A DNA stretch of 45,085 nucleotides, from positions 1 to 45,085 of the forward strand of contig JAEZLP010000020.1 of NCBI GenBank assembly GCA_023415235.1. The letters are read 5' to 3'. Both the position numbers and the translations under genes were made by a program. Shown piece after piece: positions 17,318 to 25,223 of this stretch; positions within the stretch are counted from its first letter, which is position 1; the number at the start of each line of letters is the position of its first letter. Below the pieces are notes generated by a model. That model saw nothing but the letters and a program-made list of their open reading frames with translations. It was not told the origin of the DNA and did not search any database. Source of the stretch: Bacillota bacterium (lineage in GTDB: Bacteria > Bacillota > Clostridia > Peptostreptococcales > Anaerovoracaceae).

Positions 17318-18724
17318 TTACTTCGCCCCAACTCTCCCAAACACCACAATAAACGTTTTCAGCAGCAGTTTGAGATCCAGCAGCAACGACCAGTTATCGA
17401 TGTACTCCAGATCCAGCCTGACCACATCTTCAAAATTGCAGATATCGCTTCTTCCGCTGACCTGCCAGAGGCCGGTGATGCCGGGCTTCAGCATCAGGCG
17501 TCGTTTGTGCCGGCCTTCGTACTGGAGGAACTCGTCCTCTGTCGGAGGTCTTGTACCGACGAGGCTCATATCCCCTTTTAATACATTAAAGAACTGTGGC
17601 AGCTCGTCAATGCTTGTCTTTCGGATAAATTCTCCTACCTTAGTAACTCTAGGATCATGCTCCATTTTAAACATTAATCCCTTCATCTCGTTTTTTTCAA
17701 GCAGTTCCTTTTTTCTGGCCTCTGCGTCAGCATACATGGAACGGAATTTATAGATTTTAAATCTTCTTCCATTCTTTCCGATTCTGATATGTGAGAAAAT
17801 GATTGGACCTGGTGACTCTATAAGTATTGCGGGAACTATAAAGATACTGACTATAAGTGTTATACATAACCCTACAAGCGCACCTAAAATGTCTACTGCT
17901 CTCTTAAGGACCATGTACCCTTTGTTGAACACCTTAGTTGAGAAGGAGAGTACGCTGTAGCCGCCAAATTTTTTTATCGTCTTGGCATTGACGTTGAGAT
18001 TAAAGGTTGAGATTCCCAAGTTGACTGTTATTCCAATAACTTCAAATTTCAAAATAGTTTCACTTATATTAATGCGCATATCCCAAGGGATGTTAATAAA
18101 TACTTCATCCACTACTGATTTTGTTACAACATCAAGTAAATTTTCATTGTTTGCTATTACCGGGATTCCACCGATCTGTTCACCTACCATATCTCGATCT
18201 AAAATTGCAAAGCTGGTGACTTGAAATTCCCACTCTCTTTCTTCCCTCATCCTTCTGATAACAGAGCTCGCTTGGTCAGATGTGGTTATGATGAGGACTT
18301 TATTGCTTGAAATGCTTTTTTTATAATATGCCAGCAAAATTACTTTGAAGTATTGCCGTACTATGTAATCCAGAAAAATATTGGTTAGAAAGAAACTCAC
18401 AAAGAATATTCTTGAATAAACGGCTCCCATTTTGAAATAAAAAAGTATTGCACTGATTATTAATGCTAAAATCATATTTGCTTTCATTACATTTATTAAC
18501 TCATCAAAGAAGCCACGCTTGGAAAAACCTGAATAAAAATCTTTTATTGTAAGGATGCATACATAGCATAAAATAAGTAAAATGAGTATAAATCCGTAGG
18601 ATATTTTATATGTACTATTAAAATTCATCCCAAATCTTATCCAGAAAGCTGTTACAAAAGAAATAATCAGGCAGCCAATGTCAAGAACTAAAAAATTTAT
18701 TACATTCTGTCCCCTATTAATCAT
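17318..18724 (-). CDS. Initiating polyprenyl glycosylphosphotransferase (CpsE/WbaP type)
   Basis: Transfers the first sugar-1-phosphate to undecaprenyl phosphate, starting repeat-unit synthesis. It is 468 aa with four or five N-terminal TM helices (about residues 10-110), a CoA-binding-like soluble domain (VLIITTSDQASSVIRRM, around 145-250), one TM near 275-300 (GALVGLCITLIVSIFIVPAI) and the C-terminal bacterial sugar transferase domain. The latter shows RFKIYKFRSMY, TSIDELPQFFNVLKGDMSLVG, RPPTEDEF and KPGITGLWQVSGRSD, all catalytic signatures. Donor sugar cannot be told. GC content rises at its 3' end, the usual border between conserved and exchangeable capsule genes. The start overlaps the small membrane protein gene by 8 nt. 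Confidence 0.93.
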   Translation of the reverse strand: MINRGQNVINFLVLDIGCLIISFVTAFWIRFGMNFNSTYKISYGFILILLILCYVCILTIKDFYSGFSKRGFFDELINVMKANMILALIISAILFYFKMGAVYSRIFFVSFFLTNIFLDYIVRQYFKVILLAYYKKSISSNKVLIITTSDQASSVIRRMREEREWEFQVTSFAILDRDMVGEQIGGIPVIANNENLLDVVTKSVVDEVFINIPWDMRINISETILKFEVIGITVNLGISTFNLNVNAKTIKKFGGYSVLSFSTKVFNKGYMVLKRAVDILGALVGLCITLIVSIFIVPAILIESPGPIIFSHIRIGKNGRRFKIYKFRSMYADAEARKKELLEKNEMKGLMFKMEHDPRVTKVGEFIRKTSIDELPQFFNVLKGDMSLVGTRPPTEDEFLQYEGRHKRRLMLKPGITGLWQVSGRSDICNFEDVVRLDLEYIDNWSLLLDLKLLLKTFIVVFGRVGAK

Positions 18725-19085
18725 TAGCGAACACCTCTAATTCGTAACTTTCTTCCACCTCCTGTTCTTTTTTATGTAAGAAGAACAAGTCATTTTCAAT
18801 TGCAATTAATATACATATAATCATTGCTGATAAAAGAATAGTAAGTACATAGATCGCTTTATGCAGATAGATATTTACATCATTTTTTTCGATTATGTAA
18901 CTTTGTGATTGCAGCACATTGCTGTTTATCCTCGTTTCCAAGGATTCTTCAGCCTGTTCCACCGCGCTGTTAGCTGAATTTTTTTCCGAATCACTGAGTG
19001 CAACTTTAGCCTCAGTGCTTAGAGCGCCTGCATAAAAAGCCAATGCAATGATTATTGCAATAAGAATAAGATATATCTTATTCAT
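18717..19085 (-). CDS. Small two-TM membrane protein of unknown function
   Basis: A 122-aa protein I do not recognise. TM1 spans about residues 4-22 (IYLILIAIIIALAFYAGAL), then comes a polar, Glu/Ser/Asn-rich extracytoplasmic segment of about 55 residues. TM2 lies at about 77-96 (YVLTILLSAMIICILIAIE), followed by an acidic cytoplasmic tail. The topology is that of a miniature Wzz-like protein, but there is no proline-rich motif before TM2. AGGGGGATC precedes the ATG. It is co-translated with the initiating transferase (8-nt overlap) and lies downstream of the cassette promoter at 19456, so a role in assembly of the same glycan is likely. Confidence 0.65.
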   Translation of the reverse strand: MNKIYLILIAIIIALAFYAGALSTEAKVALSDSEKNSANSAVEQAEESLETRINSNVLQSQSYIIEKNDVNIYLHKAIYVLTILLSAMIICILIAIENDLFFLHKKEQEVEESYELEVFAND

Positions 19086-19330
19086 GATTAGATCCCCCTG
19101 ATAATCCCCAAATAATCCACTGTTTACCCCTGGACGGGCTGAGATATTCTGACTGCTGGCATTCTGTCACTGCTAATTGATTGAATCCATCCCTTACTCT
19201 TTTGACATATTGCTTTTCCCGCAGTATTAACGCCCCAAAAGAAGAAACTATGGCAAAAATGCTAACGGCAACAATACTTGCTCAAGACATAAGTGATATT
19301 TCTTATCTTTACTTTCCGCATTTTTTCCAT
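19078..19330 (-). pseudogene. Possible frameshifted small membrane-protein gene
   Basis: An ATG at 19330 (AAGGAAA 11-14 nt upstream) opens MEKMRKVKIRNITYVLS and soon stops. A frame beginning at almost the same point continues with a TM-like ASIVAVSIFAIVSSFGALIL, then REKQYVKRVRDGFNQLAVTE and more polar residues to a stop at 19078. Joined by one frameshift this would be a protein of about 83 aa with one TM segment. Its start lies about as far from its promoter cassette as the LCP gene does from the homologous one. I recognise no family. It may be a decayed gene, a sequencing error in a real one, or chance. Confidence 0.3.
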
Positions 19331-19455
19331 AGTGTTCGATATTTCCTTATTCGGCAGGATAAGGAAACTCCTTGCTCACCATTGCTTGTCAACTTATCAA
19401 TTTTGACCTGCCACACCTGAATAAATTAGTTTTTTCCAATTATCCCTTAATAACA

Positions 19456-19562
19456 ATCCTATTCGCTGACTCTTTGATGGTCAAGCCGTCTCCGTACAAT
19501 AAATTTCTGCAAATACCCCCTTTATCGTACGTCTTATGACTCGGTACAACAATTTATTACAA
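19456..19562 (-). promoter_or_regulatory. Promoter cassette 1, driving the polysaccharide cassette
   Basis: On the minus strand: -35 TTGACC (plus 19479-19484), 17-nt spacer, -10 TAGGAT (plus 19456-19461). Upstream are two copies of a 16-bp motif with consensus TTGYARNAAWTTRTTG, at 19497-19512 (12 nt from the -35) and 19547-19562. They are 50 bp apart, close to five helical turns. The arrangement matches cassette 2 before the LCP gene almost base for base in spacing. It looks like an activator-controlled sigma-A promoter. It should transcribe the small membrane proteins and the sugar transferase onward. Confidence 0.6.
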
Positions 19563-19650
19563 ATAGATCCTTTTCCGGTATAACGCCGCGCGAAAAATCT
19601 CATTTATTTTAGGGCAAACAGTTGTATTTCAGAATAAAAATAATGCCTCC

Positions 19651-20637
19651 CTATTGACTTTCAACTGACTTCTCTGATATTGTCGTTGAATCATTTAGAA
19701 ACTCATTCAAAATGTGGGTATTATCGTCTGGTATCCAGTAACTGATATCATTTATCATTTGAGAAGTTCCAGTTAAACTATAATAATTTATACTATTCTC
19801 CGGCAATTGCTTAAAAAAGGCCGCAAACCCTATTAGTTGTTTCATGTTCAAATTCATCTGAAGATTATCTTTTTCTTTATATATTATGTTTACCAAATCC
19901 ATGATTTGATTGTTTTCTTTTATCTGTTTGTACACGGCACTTAAAAAATACTGAAAATGTTTTATTCTATCAATATCTCCCCCTGAAGTATAACGCCATC
20001 GCAAGTATATTACTGCTTTTTCTCCGTCCAATACTTGAGTCCCTTTTTCTATCGTAATATCACTGCCATAAGGGTTAACGATTCTTGTATCGACATCTAG
20101 TTTAATACCACCAAGGCTGTCTACAATTTTGGCAACCGGATCTAAAGTAGTTACAAAATAATAATCAATAATATCTCTGCCAAAAAATTCATTAACAGCG
20201 TCTATACTTGCTTGAATTCCATTATTTTTTATACTGCCATAAGCATAAGCATGCGTAATTTTATCTTTTTTCTTTTCAAGGGGAATATAAGTATAGGTAT
20301 CTCGGGGAATGTTCAGAACTTTTATCTGGTTTGTTTCAAGATTGATCCTTACAACAGAAATAATATCCGAGCGGTAAACGCCTAAGTCTCTGCTTTCACT
20401 GTCGTCTACACCCAGAACAAGAACGGTTACTATATTTGAAGAAGCGTTTATATCTTTCAGATAATCGGAAGATTTATTATCATCTTCTGATTTTTCAGTT
20501 TCCGTACTTAAACTCTGGTCAGGGTTTATGCTTCTTTTATAGTCATACGCATCATATATATATTTTGCGATTATTCCCGTAACAATTAACAATACTGCAA
20601 TTAGAATTACAATAATTATCCCCTTTTTATTTTTCAT
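19651..20637 (-). CDS. LytR-CpsA-Psr family glycopolymer transferase
   Basis: Membrane-anchored enzyme expected to move the finished glycan from its undecaprenyl-diphosphate carrier to cell-wall peptidoglycan (or another acceptor) on the outer face. A TM helix at about residues 7-26 (GIIIVILIAVLLIVTGIIA) is followed by a Ser/Glu-rich linker and the LCP domain. That domain has VLVLGVDDSESRDLGVYRSD, IKVLNIPRDTYTYI, AYAYGSIKNNG and VDSLGGIKLDVD, then YLRWRYTSGGDIDRIKH. The conserved acidic and arginine residues that bind the pyrophosphate are present. I chose the ATG at 20637 (328 aa) with AAAGGG upstream; a GTG 18 nt earlier is possible. Promoter cassette 2 lies about 160 bp upstream. No terminator is evident before cassette 1. 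Confidence 0.92.
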   Translation of the reverse strand: MKNKKGIIIVILIAVLLIVTGIIAKYIYDAYDYKRSINPDQSLSTETEKSEDDNKSSDYLKDINASSNIVTVLVLGVDDSESRDLGVYRSDIISVVRINLETNQIKVLNIPRDTYTYIPLEKKKDKITHAYAYGSIKNNGIQASIDAVNEFFGRDIIDYYFVTTLDPVAKIVDSLGGIKLDVDTRIVNPYGSDITIEKGTQVLDGEKAVIYLRWRYTSGGDIDRIKHFQYFLSAVYKQIKENNQIMDLVNIIYKEKDNLQMNLNMKQLIGFAAFFKQLPENSINYYSLTGTSQMINDISYWIPDDNTHILNEFLNDSTTISEKSVESQ

Positions 20638-20797
20638 TTTTGTTTTCCCTTTCACAGCTGCGCCGGCACTCTGCTGTAAAAAATATGGCGGGCAGCAGTT
20701 TGATTTTAAATGTATTCAGGATCATTAAATCTATTGTTCGGATTCCCTTTTTTCTTACGTTTTTTTCGTCGTCCTCCCGATATTTCCCTTAATCTAA

Positions 20798-20905
20798 ATA
20801 CTATTCGCGTTTCCTATTGAACGTCAACCGAGCTTAGTACAACAAATTCTTGCAAGCTTTCCCTGTTTAATCGTTTCGTCAGCCGCATGCAACAATTTAT
20901 TACAA
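20798..20905 (-). promoter_or_regulatory. Promoter cassette 2, driving the LCP gene
   Basis: On the minus strand: -35 TTGACG (plus 20822-20827), 18-nt spacer, -10 TAGTAT (plus 20798-20803). Motif copies of TTGYARNAAWTTRTTG lie at 20840-20855 and 20890-20905, again 12 nt and 62 nt upstream of the -35. The distal copy is identical to that of cassette 1 over 19 bp. The untranslated leader to the LCP start is about 150 nt. The rest of the gap (20906-21052) contains no gene that I can see. Confidence 0.6.
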
Positions 20906-21052
20906 ATATAATGCTCCCATGCAGTGAGTCATCGACTGGAACAGCCAGCGAATCGTCGGTTTTGAACTTCTCCCAGTAAAATTATCGCTGTAAAACAATA
21001 AGATATGTAACAAATTAAACGAGAATTCCGAAAAAGGATTCGGCGTGACGTA

Positions 21053-21084
21053 AGAAGAGGACAGCCTGCCGGCTGTCCTCTTCT
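21053..21084 (-). terminator. Hairpin terminator after cysS
   Basis: A perfect 14-bp stem with a 4-nt loop: AGAAGAGGACAGCC (21053-21066) pairs with 21071-21084. It lies 50 bp past the cysS stop. On the minus strand the 3' arm ends in a pyrimidine-rich TCTTCTTA rather than a pure T-run, so it may act in either direction with moderate efficiency. Confidence 0.65.
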
Positions 21085-21134
21085 TCTACGATCGTTGCAA
21101 TTACTCGATTTCGTCTACTCTATCTGTGTTTATT

Positions 21135-22544
21135 CTATTTTTTACAGAATACTGCCCTTACCCCCTGGGGAGTATCCTCGAGAGTAATCCCCCTCGCCTT
21201 CAGAATATCTCTGATTTCATCGGCCCGAGCAAAATCCTTTGCCTTTCTTGCCGCCTGCCGCTCGTCCACCAGCTTCTGAATCTCCTCGTCGATGGCGTTT
21301 CCTTCCTCCTCTTTTTCTCTCAGGAGTCCCAGAACACCAGTCAGTTCGTCTAATTGCGATAAGCATTTTTTTGCGAATTCTTTTGATGCTCCGTCTCTGG
21401 TCAGCGTATTGATGTCTTTGATCAATTCAAAGACGACACTGATTGCGTCTGCGGTATTGAGATCGTCATCCATGGCTGCAATAAATTTATCCTGGTACTT
21501 TTTCATCGCTTCATAGCCTGCCGCTTCCTCAGGCGTCATGCTTCCGCTGCCGTTTTCAATCAGATGCTTCAAATTGTTTTTCGCATTCTGCATCCTGGCA
21601 AGAGAATTCTTTGCCTGTTCCATCAGCTCCTGACTGAAGTTGATAGGGCTTCTGTAGTGTCCTGACAACAGGAAGAACCGGATTACTTCTCCGTCATAAT
21701 CCTTGAGGATATCACGGACGGTAAAGAAATTGCCTTTGGATTTGGACATTTTTTCATTATCGATGGTGATGTATCCATTGTGCATCCAGTAGTTGGCAAA
21801 GGGTTTTCCTGTTTGCGCTTCTGTCTGCGCTATCTCGTTTTCATGATGGGGGAAGGTCAGGTCCTGTCCGCCGGCATGGATGTCGATAGTCTCACCGAGA
21901 TATTTGGTAGACATGACTGAGCATTCGATATGCCAGCCCGGTCTGCCAAGACCCCAGGGAGACTGCCAGGCAAGTTCATCGTCTGTTTTCTGCGCTTTCC
22001 AAAGTGCAAAATCAAGTGGATCCTTTTTCTTTTCTTCCACCTCGATGCGGGCGCCGGATTCCAGATCTTCAATATTCTGCTTGGAAAGCTTTCCATAGTC
22101 ATCGAATTTTCTAGTGCTGTAATACACGTCGCCGTCCACCTCATAGGCATAGCCCTTATCGATCAGATCCTGCACGAAATCGATGATCTCTTTCATATTC
22201 TCTGTAACCTTTGGATGGACCGTCGCCTTATCTACATTAAGCGCTTTGGCGTCCTTAAAATATTCCTCAATGTATTTTTCGCTGACTTCCCTTGCGGAGA
22301 CGCCCTCTTCCCTTGCTTTGTTGATGATCTTATCGTCCACGTCGGTAAAGTTCTGCACAAACTTGACATTCTTCCCCCGGTATGTGAGGTATTTTCTCAG
22401 GGTGTCAAACACCACGAAGGGCCTTGCGTTTCCTATGTGAAAATAGTTGTAGACCGTAGGTCCGCATACATAGATTTTCAGTTCATTTTCATCGATTGGT
22501 ACAAATTCCTCTTTTTTTCTGGTCAGTGTATTGTATATTTTCAT
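21135..22544 (-). CDS. cysS: Cysteinyl-tRNA synthetase
   Basis: Class I aminoacyl-tRNA synthetase charging tRNA-Cys, 469 aa, normal length. The HIGH motif is HIGN at residues 36-39 in GPTVYNYFHIGNARP. The zinc site that selects cysteine uses C27, C208 (WHIECSVMS), H233 and a nearby acidic residue in FPHHENEIAQ. KMSKS is at 265-269. The C-terminal DALR and anticodon-binding region is complete and ends RAVFCKK. The start overlaps the cysE stop by 4 nt (ATGA), so both come from one transcript. I looked for a T-box leader before cysE and found no room for one. Confidence 0.98.
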   Translation of the reverse strand: MKIYNTLTRKKEEFVPIDENELKIYVCGPTVYNYFHIGNARPFVVFDTLRKYLTYRGKNVKFVQNFTDVDDKIINKAREEGVSAREVSEKYIEEYFKDAKALNVDKATVHPKVTENMKEIIDFVQDLIDKGYAYEVDGDVYYSTRKFDDYGKLSKQNIEDLESGARIEVEEKKKDPLDFALWKAQKTDDELAWQSPWGLGRPGWHIECSVMSTKYLGETIDIHAGGQDLTFPHHENEIAQTEAQTGKPFANYWMHNGYITIDNEKMSKSKGNFFTVRDILKDYDGEVIRFFLLSGHYRSPINFSQELMEQAKNSLARMQNAKNNLKHLIENGSGSMTPEEAAGYEAMKKYQDKFIAAMDDDLNTADAISVVFELIKDINTLTRDGASKEFAKKCLSQLDELTGVLGLLREKEEEGNAIDEEIQKLVDERQAARKAKDFARADEIRDILKARGITLEDTPQGVRAVFCKK

Positions 22545-23236
22545 TCTGCTTCCTTTCTCCCGGTTTCTCTTAAAGTATTTTCAAGGATGAGGTTCTCTTT
22601 TGCATCTATTTCCCTCAGCTTGTTCTCAAGCATTACGATACGTCTGCGCAGGCATTCCAGTTCCACAGCGATCGGGTCGGGCAGATCGGTCTGGTTCAGA
22701 TCCTCCACCTTGCTGCCGCCTCTTCGGACAATCTTGCCGGGGATGCCGACGACCGTACAGTTTGGGGGAACCTCCTCCAGCACCACGGACCCCGCTCCAA
22801 TCTTCGAATGGTCTCCCACTTTGAACGGCCCCAGTACCTTGGCTCCGGAGCTGATCACCACGTTGCTGCCGATGGTGGGATGGCGTTTTCCCTTATCCTT
22901 CCCCGTGCCGCCCAGAGTAACCGCTTGATAGATGGTAACATCATCGCCGATTTCGGTGGTTTCTCCGATGACCACCGCCATTCCGTGGTCAATAAAGCAC
23001 CTTCTCCCGATCTTTGCTCCGGGATGAATCTCGATGCCGGTCAAAAACCTCGATAGCTGGGAAATGAGCCGTGCGATCAGCTTCAGGTTGTGATTGTAAA
23101 GCCAATGGGCCGGCTTATGTAAAATTAAAGCCCATACTCCGGGATAGCATAAAAGGACTTCAAAGCCGTTTCTCGCTGCGGGATCCCTGCTCAGAACCGC
23201 CTTGATATCTTCATTAATCTCTCTAAAAAACGCCAT
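22541..23236 (-). CDS. cysE: Serine O-acetyltransferase
   Basis: Makes O-acetylserine from serine and acetyl-CoA, the first step of cysteine synthesis. It is 231 aa, with an N-terminal helical domain followed by the left-handed beta-helix of hexapeptide repeats. Typical blocks are IHPGAKIGRRCFIDHGMAVV, IGETTEIGDDVTIYQAVTLG and GTGKDKGKRHPTIG, and VLEEVPPNCTVVGIPGKIV near the C-terminus. The catalytic His is in DHGMAVVIGET. AAAGGAG precedes the ATG. Pairing with cysS couples cysteine production to its charging, a common arrangement in Firmicutes. Confidence 0.96.
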   Translation of the reverse strand: MAFFREINEDIKAVLSRDPAARNGFEVLLCYPGVWALILHKPAHWLYNHNLKLIARLISQLSRFLTGIEIHPGAKIGRRCFIDHGMAVVIGETTEIGDDVTIYQAVTLGGTGKDKGKRHPTIGSNVVISSGAKVLGPFKVGDHSKIGAGSVVLEEVPPNCTVVGIPGKIVRRGGSKVEDLNQTDLPDPIAVELECLRRRIVMLENKLREIDAKENLILENTLRETGRKEAE

Positions 23237-23272
23237 AACAGCATCTCCTTTGGATTATTTTACCCATTTCAG

Positions 23273-23300
23273 TCTATAAATAACTTGTTCCGAAGAACAA
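23273..23300 (-). promoter_or_regulatory. Candidate cysE-cysS promoter with overlapping inverted repeat
   Basis: On the minus strand -35 TTGTTC (plus 23295-23300), 16-nt spacer, -10 TATAGA (plus 23273-23278), ending about 37 bp upstream of cysE. The -35 forms one arm of a perfect 6-bp inverted repeat with a TTCG loop (23285-23300). This could be an operator, or a hairpin if transcription starts further upstream. Confidence 0.45.
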
Positions 23301-23313
23301 TCGATATTTTCTG

Positions 23314-23350
23314 GCAACAAAACAATAGGGCAGGTTTCTTACCTGCCCTA
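23314..23350 (-). terminator. Rho-independent terminator after the M23 peptidase gene
   Basis: The 10-bp stem TAGGGCAGGT / ACCTGCCCTA (23326-23335 and 23341-23350) has a 5-nt loop. On the minus strand it is followed by the T-rich ATTGTTTTGTTG. It lies about 40 bp past the peptidase stop and upstream of the cysE promoter. Confidence 0.8.
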
Positions 23351-23387
23351 AAATTATACTCTATTTTTCCTATGGAATCAAAAGGTT

Positions 23388-24893
23388 TTATAAATAATTC
23401 ATAGGATTCTGCGGTACTCCGTTTTTCCGGACTTCAAAGTGAAGATGATATCCGGTGGCTCGTCCCGTGATCCCTACCGTAGCGATCGTCTGACCTTTGC
23501 TCACCTTCTGACCTACCGAAACGCTCATGGAGTCACAATGGGCGTACCAGGTTTCCAGTCCGTTTCCATGGGAGAGCTTGACGATATTCCCATAGGAACC
23601 AGAATAAGAGGCAAATGTAACGACTCCGTCATCGGCCGCTTTGATCGGTGTCCCCTTCGGATTTCTCAGATCCACGCCGGTGTGTCTTCCTCCTCCTCTG
23701 GACCCGAAGGCCGAGGATATTTCAATACGATTGACGGGACTGGAGAAGGATCCGCTTCCGACAAAGGTTGCAATAGACTTTGTCCCTTTTAAGGCCACCT
23801 GATTCTGCGGTTCTGCTGTAACTACGCTATCCAGCTGGGTGGATGCTACGACTACTCCGTTTTCCTTTATAATCTCGGTTCTGACTTCTTTTGTACCGAA
23901 AACGCCTGGAGTCTTTACCTGAATCTCTCCCTTGTAAAGAGAGTTGGTGTTTTCATATACCGTTTTAAATTCTATTTTTTCAGTAGTGGCTACGATCTCT
24001 TTGGTGAGAACCGTAACGTATGGTTTCGTCTGGTATAGATTGAGCTGCTGCCCGATCTTCAGCTTATTCGGATTGAATCCCGGATTGGCTTCCTGCAGCT
24101 CCGCAGGGGTCATATTATTTGCTATTGCGATATCCCACAAGGTATCGCCGCTCTGCACCGTATAAATCTTTGGCTCTTTGGTGCCTGTAATGAGCAGACT
24201 CACCGCATCTTCCGGCTTCATAATGTCGGCTACATTCATGGCTGCCTGCGTTACCGAAACGGGTTCCTTGAAATTCGCGTCTATGATTTGGGAACCGGCC
24301 GTCAGATAATGATTTTTCACGCCCTCCAGAATGCTGTTTGCGTCTTTTTCTGTTGCAGCGGCCACCACATTGGCTCCGTTGATGTTAATCGCCCAGACAT
24401 TTGCCTTGCATAGGTTTGCGGATAATAGCAACTCTTTCAGTTTCTCCTCGGACAGAATGGTTACCTTCTTGGCATTCAGATCCGTGGCTTCCCATGCTAG
24501 GGCTGATTCATCCACTGTAAATTCAACTCCGCCGGCTTTTTTTGATAAGTCCGACTTAATCTCTTCGATGACCTGCGGCACCATCTCCGTATCCGTTAGA
24601 TATCCGGCATCCTTACCTGCTATGGTCAGTCTGTAAACGTCCGGTCCCAGATTCATAAGAAGTGCGGTCGTTATGATCACAGCTCCCAGTACTCCGGCAC
24701 CAATTCCTATTTTCGTATTTCTGCCAAGCTTGCTCAGTTTTTCAATCCTAAAATCTGTGATTTTGATCTTCGCGGCAGATACTTTGGTTTTAAATAGATC
24801 TACAGCTTTTGCTGTGTTTTTTTCTGTGGTTGATTTTATTATATTTAAAAAATCCTTAGCGGGACCTTCTTTAAAACTGTCTTTCAAACTCAT
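23388..24893 (-). CDS. Membrane-anchored LysM-G5-M23 cell-wall endopeptidase
   Basis: Predicted peptidoglycan endopeptidase of 501 aa acting outside the membrane. It has a cytoplasmic N-terminus of about 60 residues and a single TM at 62-82 (IGIGAGVLGAVIITTALLM). A linker domain is followed by one LysM at 243-288 (YTVQSGDTLWDIAIANN), a G5 domain at about 291-371 and a C-terminal M23 domain at 393-501. Zn ligands and catalytic residues are intact: H404 and D408 (HTGVD), H452 (WYAHCD), H483 and H485 (HLHFE). Clear AAGGAGAGG ribosome site. It is a single-gene transcript with its own terminator and promoter, and it has a WalR-like box upstream, which fits cell-wall-homeostasis control. Confidence 0.93.
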   Translation of the reverse strand: MSLKDSFKEGPAKDFLNIIKSTTEKNTAKAVDLFKTKVSAAKIKITDFRIEKLSKLGRNTKIGIGAGVLGAVIITTALLMNLGPDVYRLTIAGKDAGYLTDTEMVPQVIEEIKSDLSKKAGGVEFTVDESALAWEATDLNAKKVTILSEEKLKELLLSANLCKANVWAININGANVVAAATEKDANSILEGVKNHYLTAGSQIIDANFKEPVSVTQAAMNVADIMKPEDAVSLLITGTKEPKIYTVQSGDTLWDIAIANNMTPAELQEANPGFNPNKLKIGQQLNLYQTKPYVTVLTKEIVATTEKIEFKTVYENTNSLYKGEIQVKTPGVFGTKEVRTEIIKENGVVVASTQLDSVVTAEPQNQVALKGTKSIATFVGSGSFSSPVNRIEISSAFGSRGGGRHTGVDLRNPKGTPIKAADDGVVTFASYSGSYGNIVKLSHGNGLETWYAHCDSMSVSVGQKVSKGQTIATVGITGRATGYHLHFEVRKNGVPQNPMNYL

Positions 24894-24995
24894 TTGGTTT
24901 CCTCTCCTTGATGATAACGATTTTTTCTGTTGAAAACCTCCTTGTACATTTTTTTGTTGGTCCGGTATTGCCTGTTTGATGGCATACTCTGGTAT

Positions 24996-25051
24996 ATTAT
25001 ATGCAGCCTTCTTTGTTTTATGACTTAGAGAAATATTACAATATTGTTACA
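24996..25051 (-). promoter_or_regulatory. M23 peptidase promoter with a WalR-like box
   Basis: On the minus strand a perfect -10 TATAAT (plus 24996-25001) has a weak -35 region. Centred about 54 bp upstream of the expected start of transcription is TGTAAC-N5-TGTAAT (plus 25035-25051). This fits the published WalR/YycF consensus TGTWAH-N5-TGTWAH at every position. The rest of 24894-25223 holds the terminator of the upstream gene and no further gene. Confidence 0.55.
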
Positions 25052-25096
25052 ACAAAGTCAATGCAAACAAGAGAAAATTCACATATCCATCACAAC

Positions 25097-25142
25097 AAAA
25101 AACCGCATTAATGTTGCAATTTCAACATTAATGGCGGTTTTC
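25097..25142 (-). terminator. Terminator after the cyclophilin gene
   Basis: A long stem pairs AAAACCGCATTAATGTTG (25099-25116) with 25123-25141, with one extra base in the right arm. On the minus strand it is followed by TTTTTTG. It is also T-flanked on the plus strand, so it may work in both directions. It ends the TRIC-chrA-chrA-NUDIX-cyclophilin string. Confidence 0.85.
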
Positions 25143-25223
25143 CAATTTCTACTGAAAAAGACTACCTTGCTTCGGCAGATAATTAATTTGCTGTTGGAAA
25201 ATTGTGTCGCGGCTATGAAGCGT

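Noticed and set aside
21930..22928. Long plus-strand frame (332 codons) opposite cysS and cysE
   Set aside because: Complement of two certain genes with strong family motifs; the plus-strand translation looks like antisense coding noise.
23237..23325. T-box leader before cysE-cysS
   Set aside because: Only about 90 bp between the upstream terminator and cysE, no T-box sequence and no antiterminator fold.
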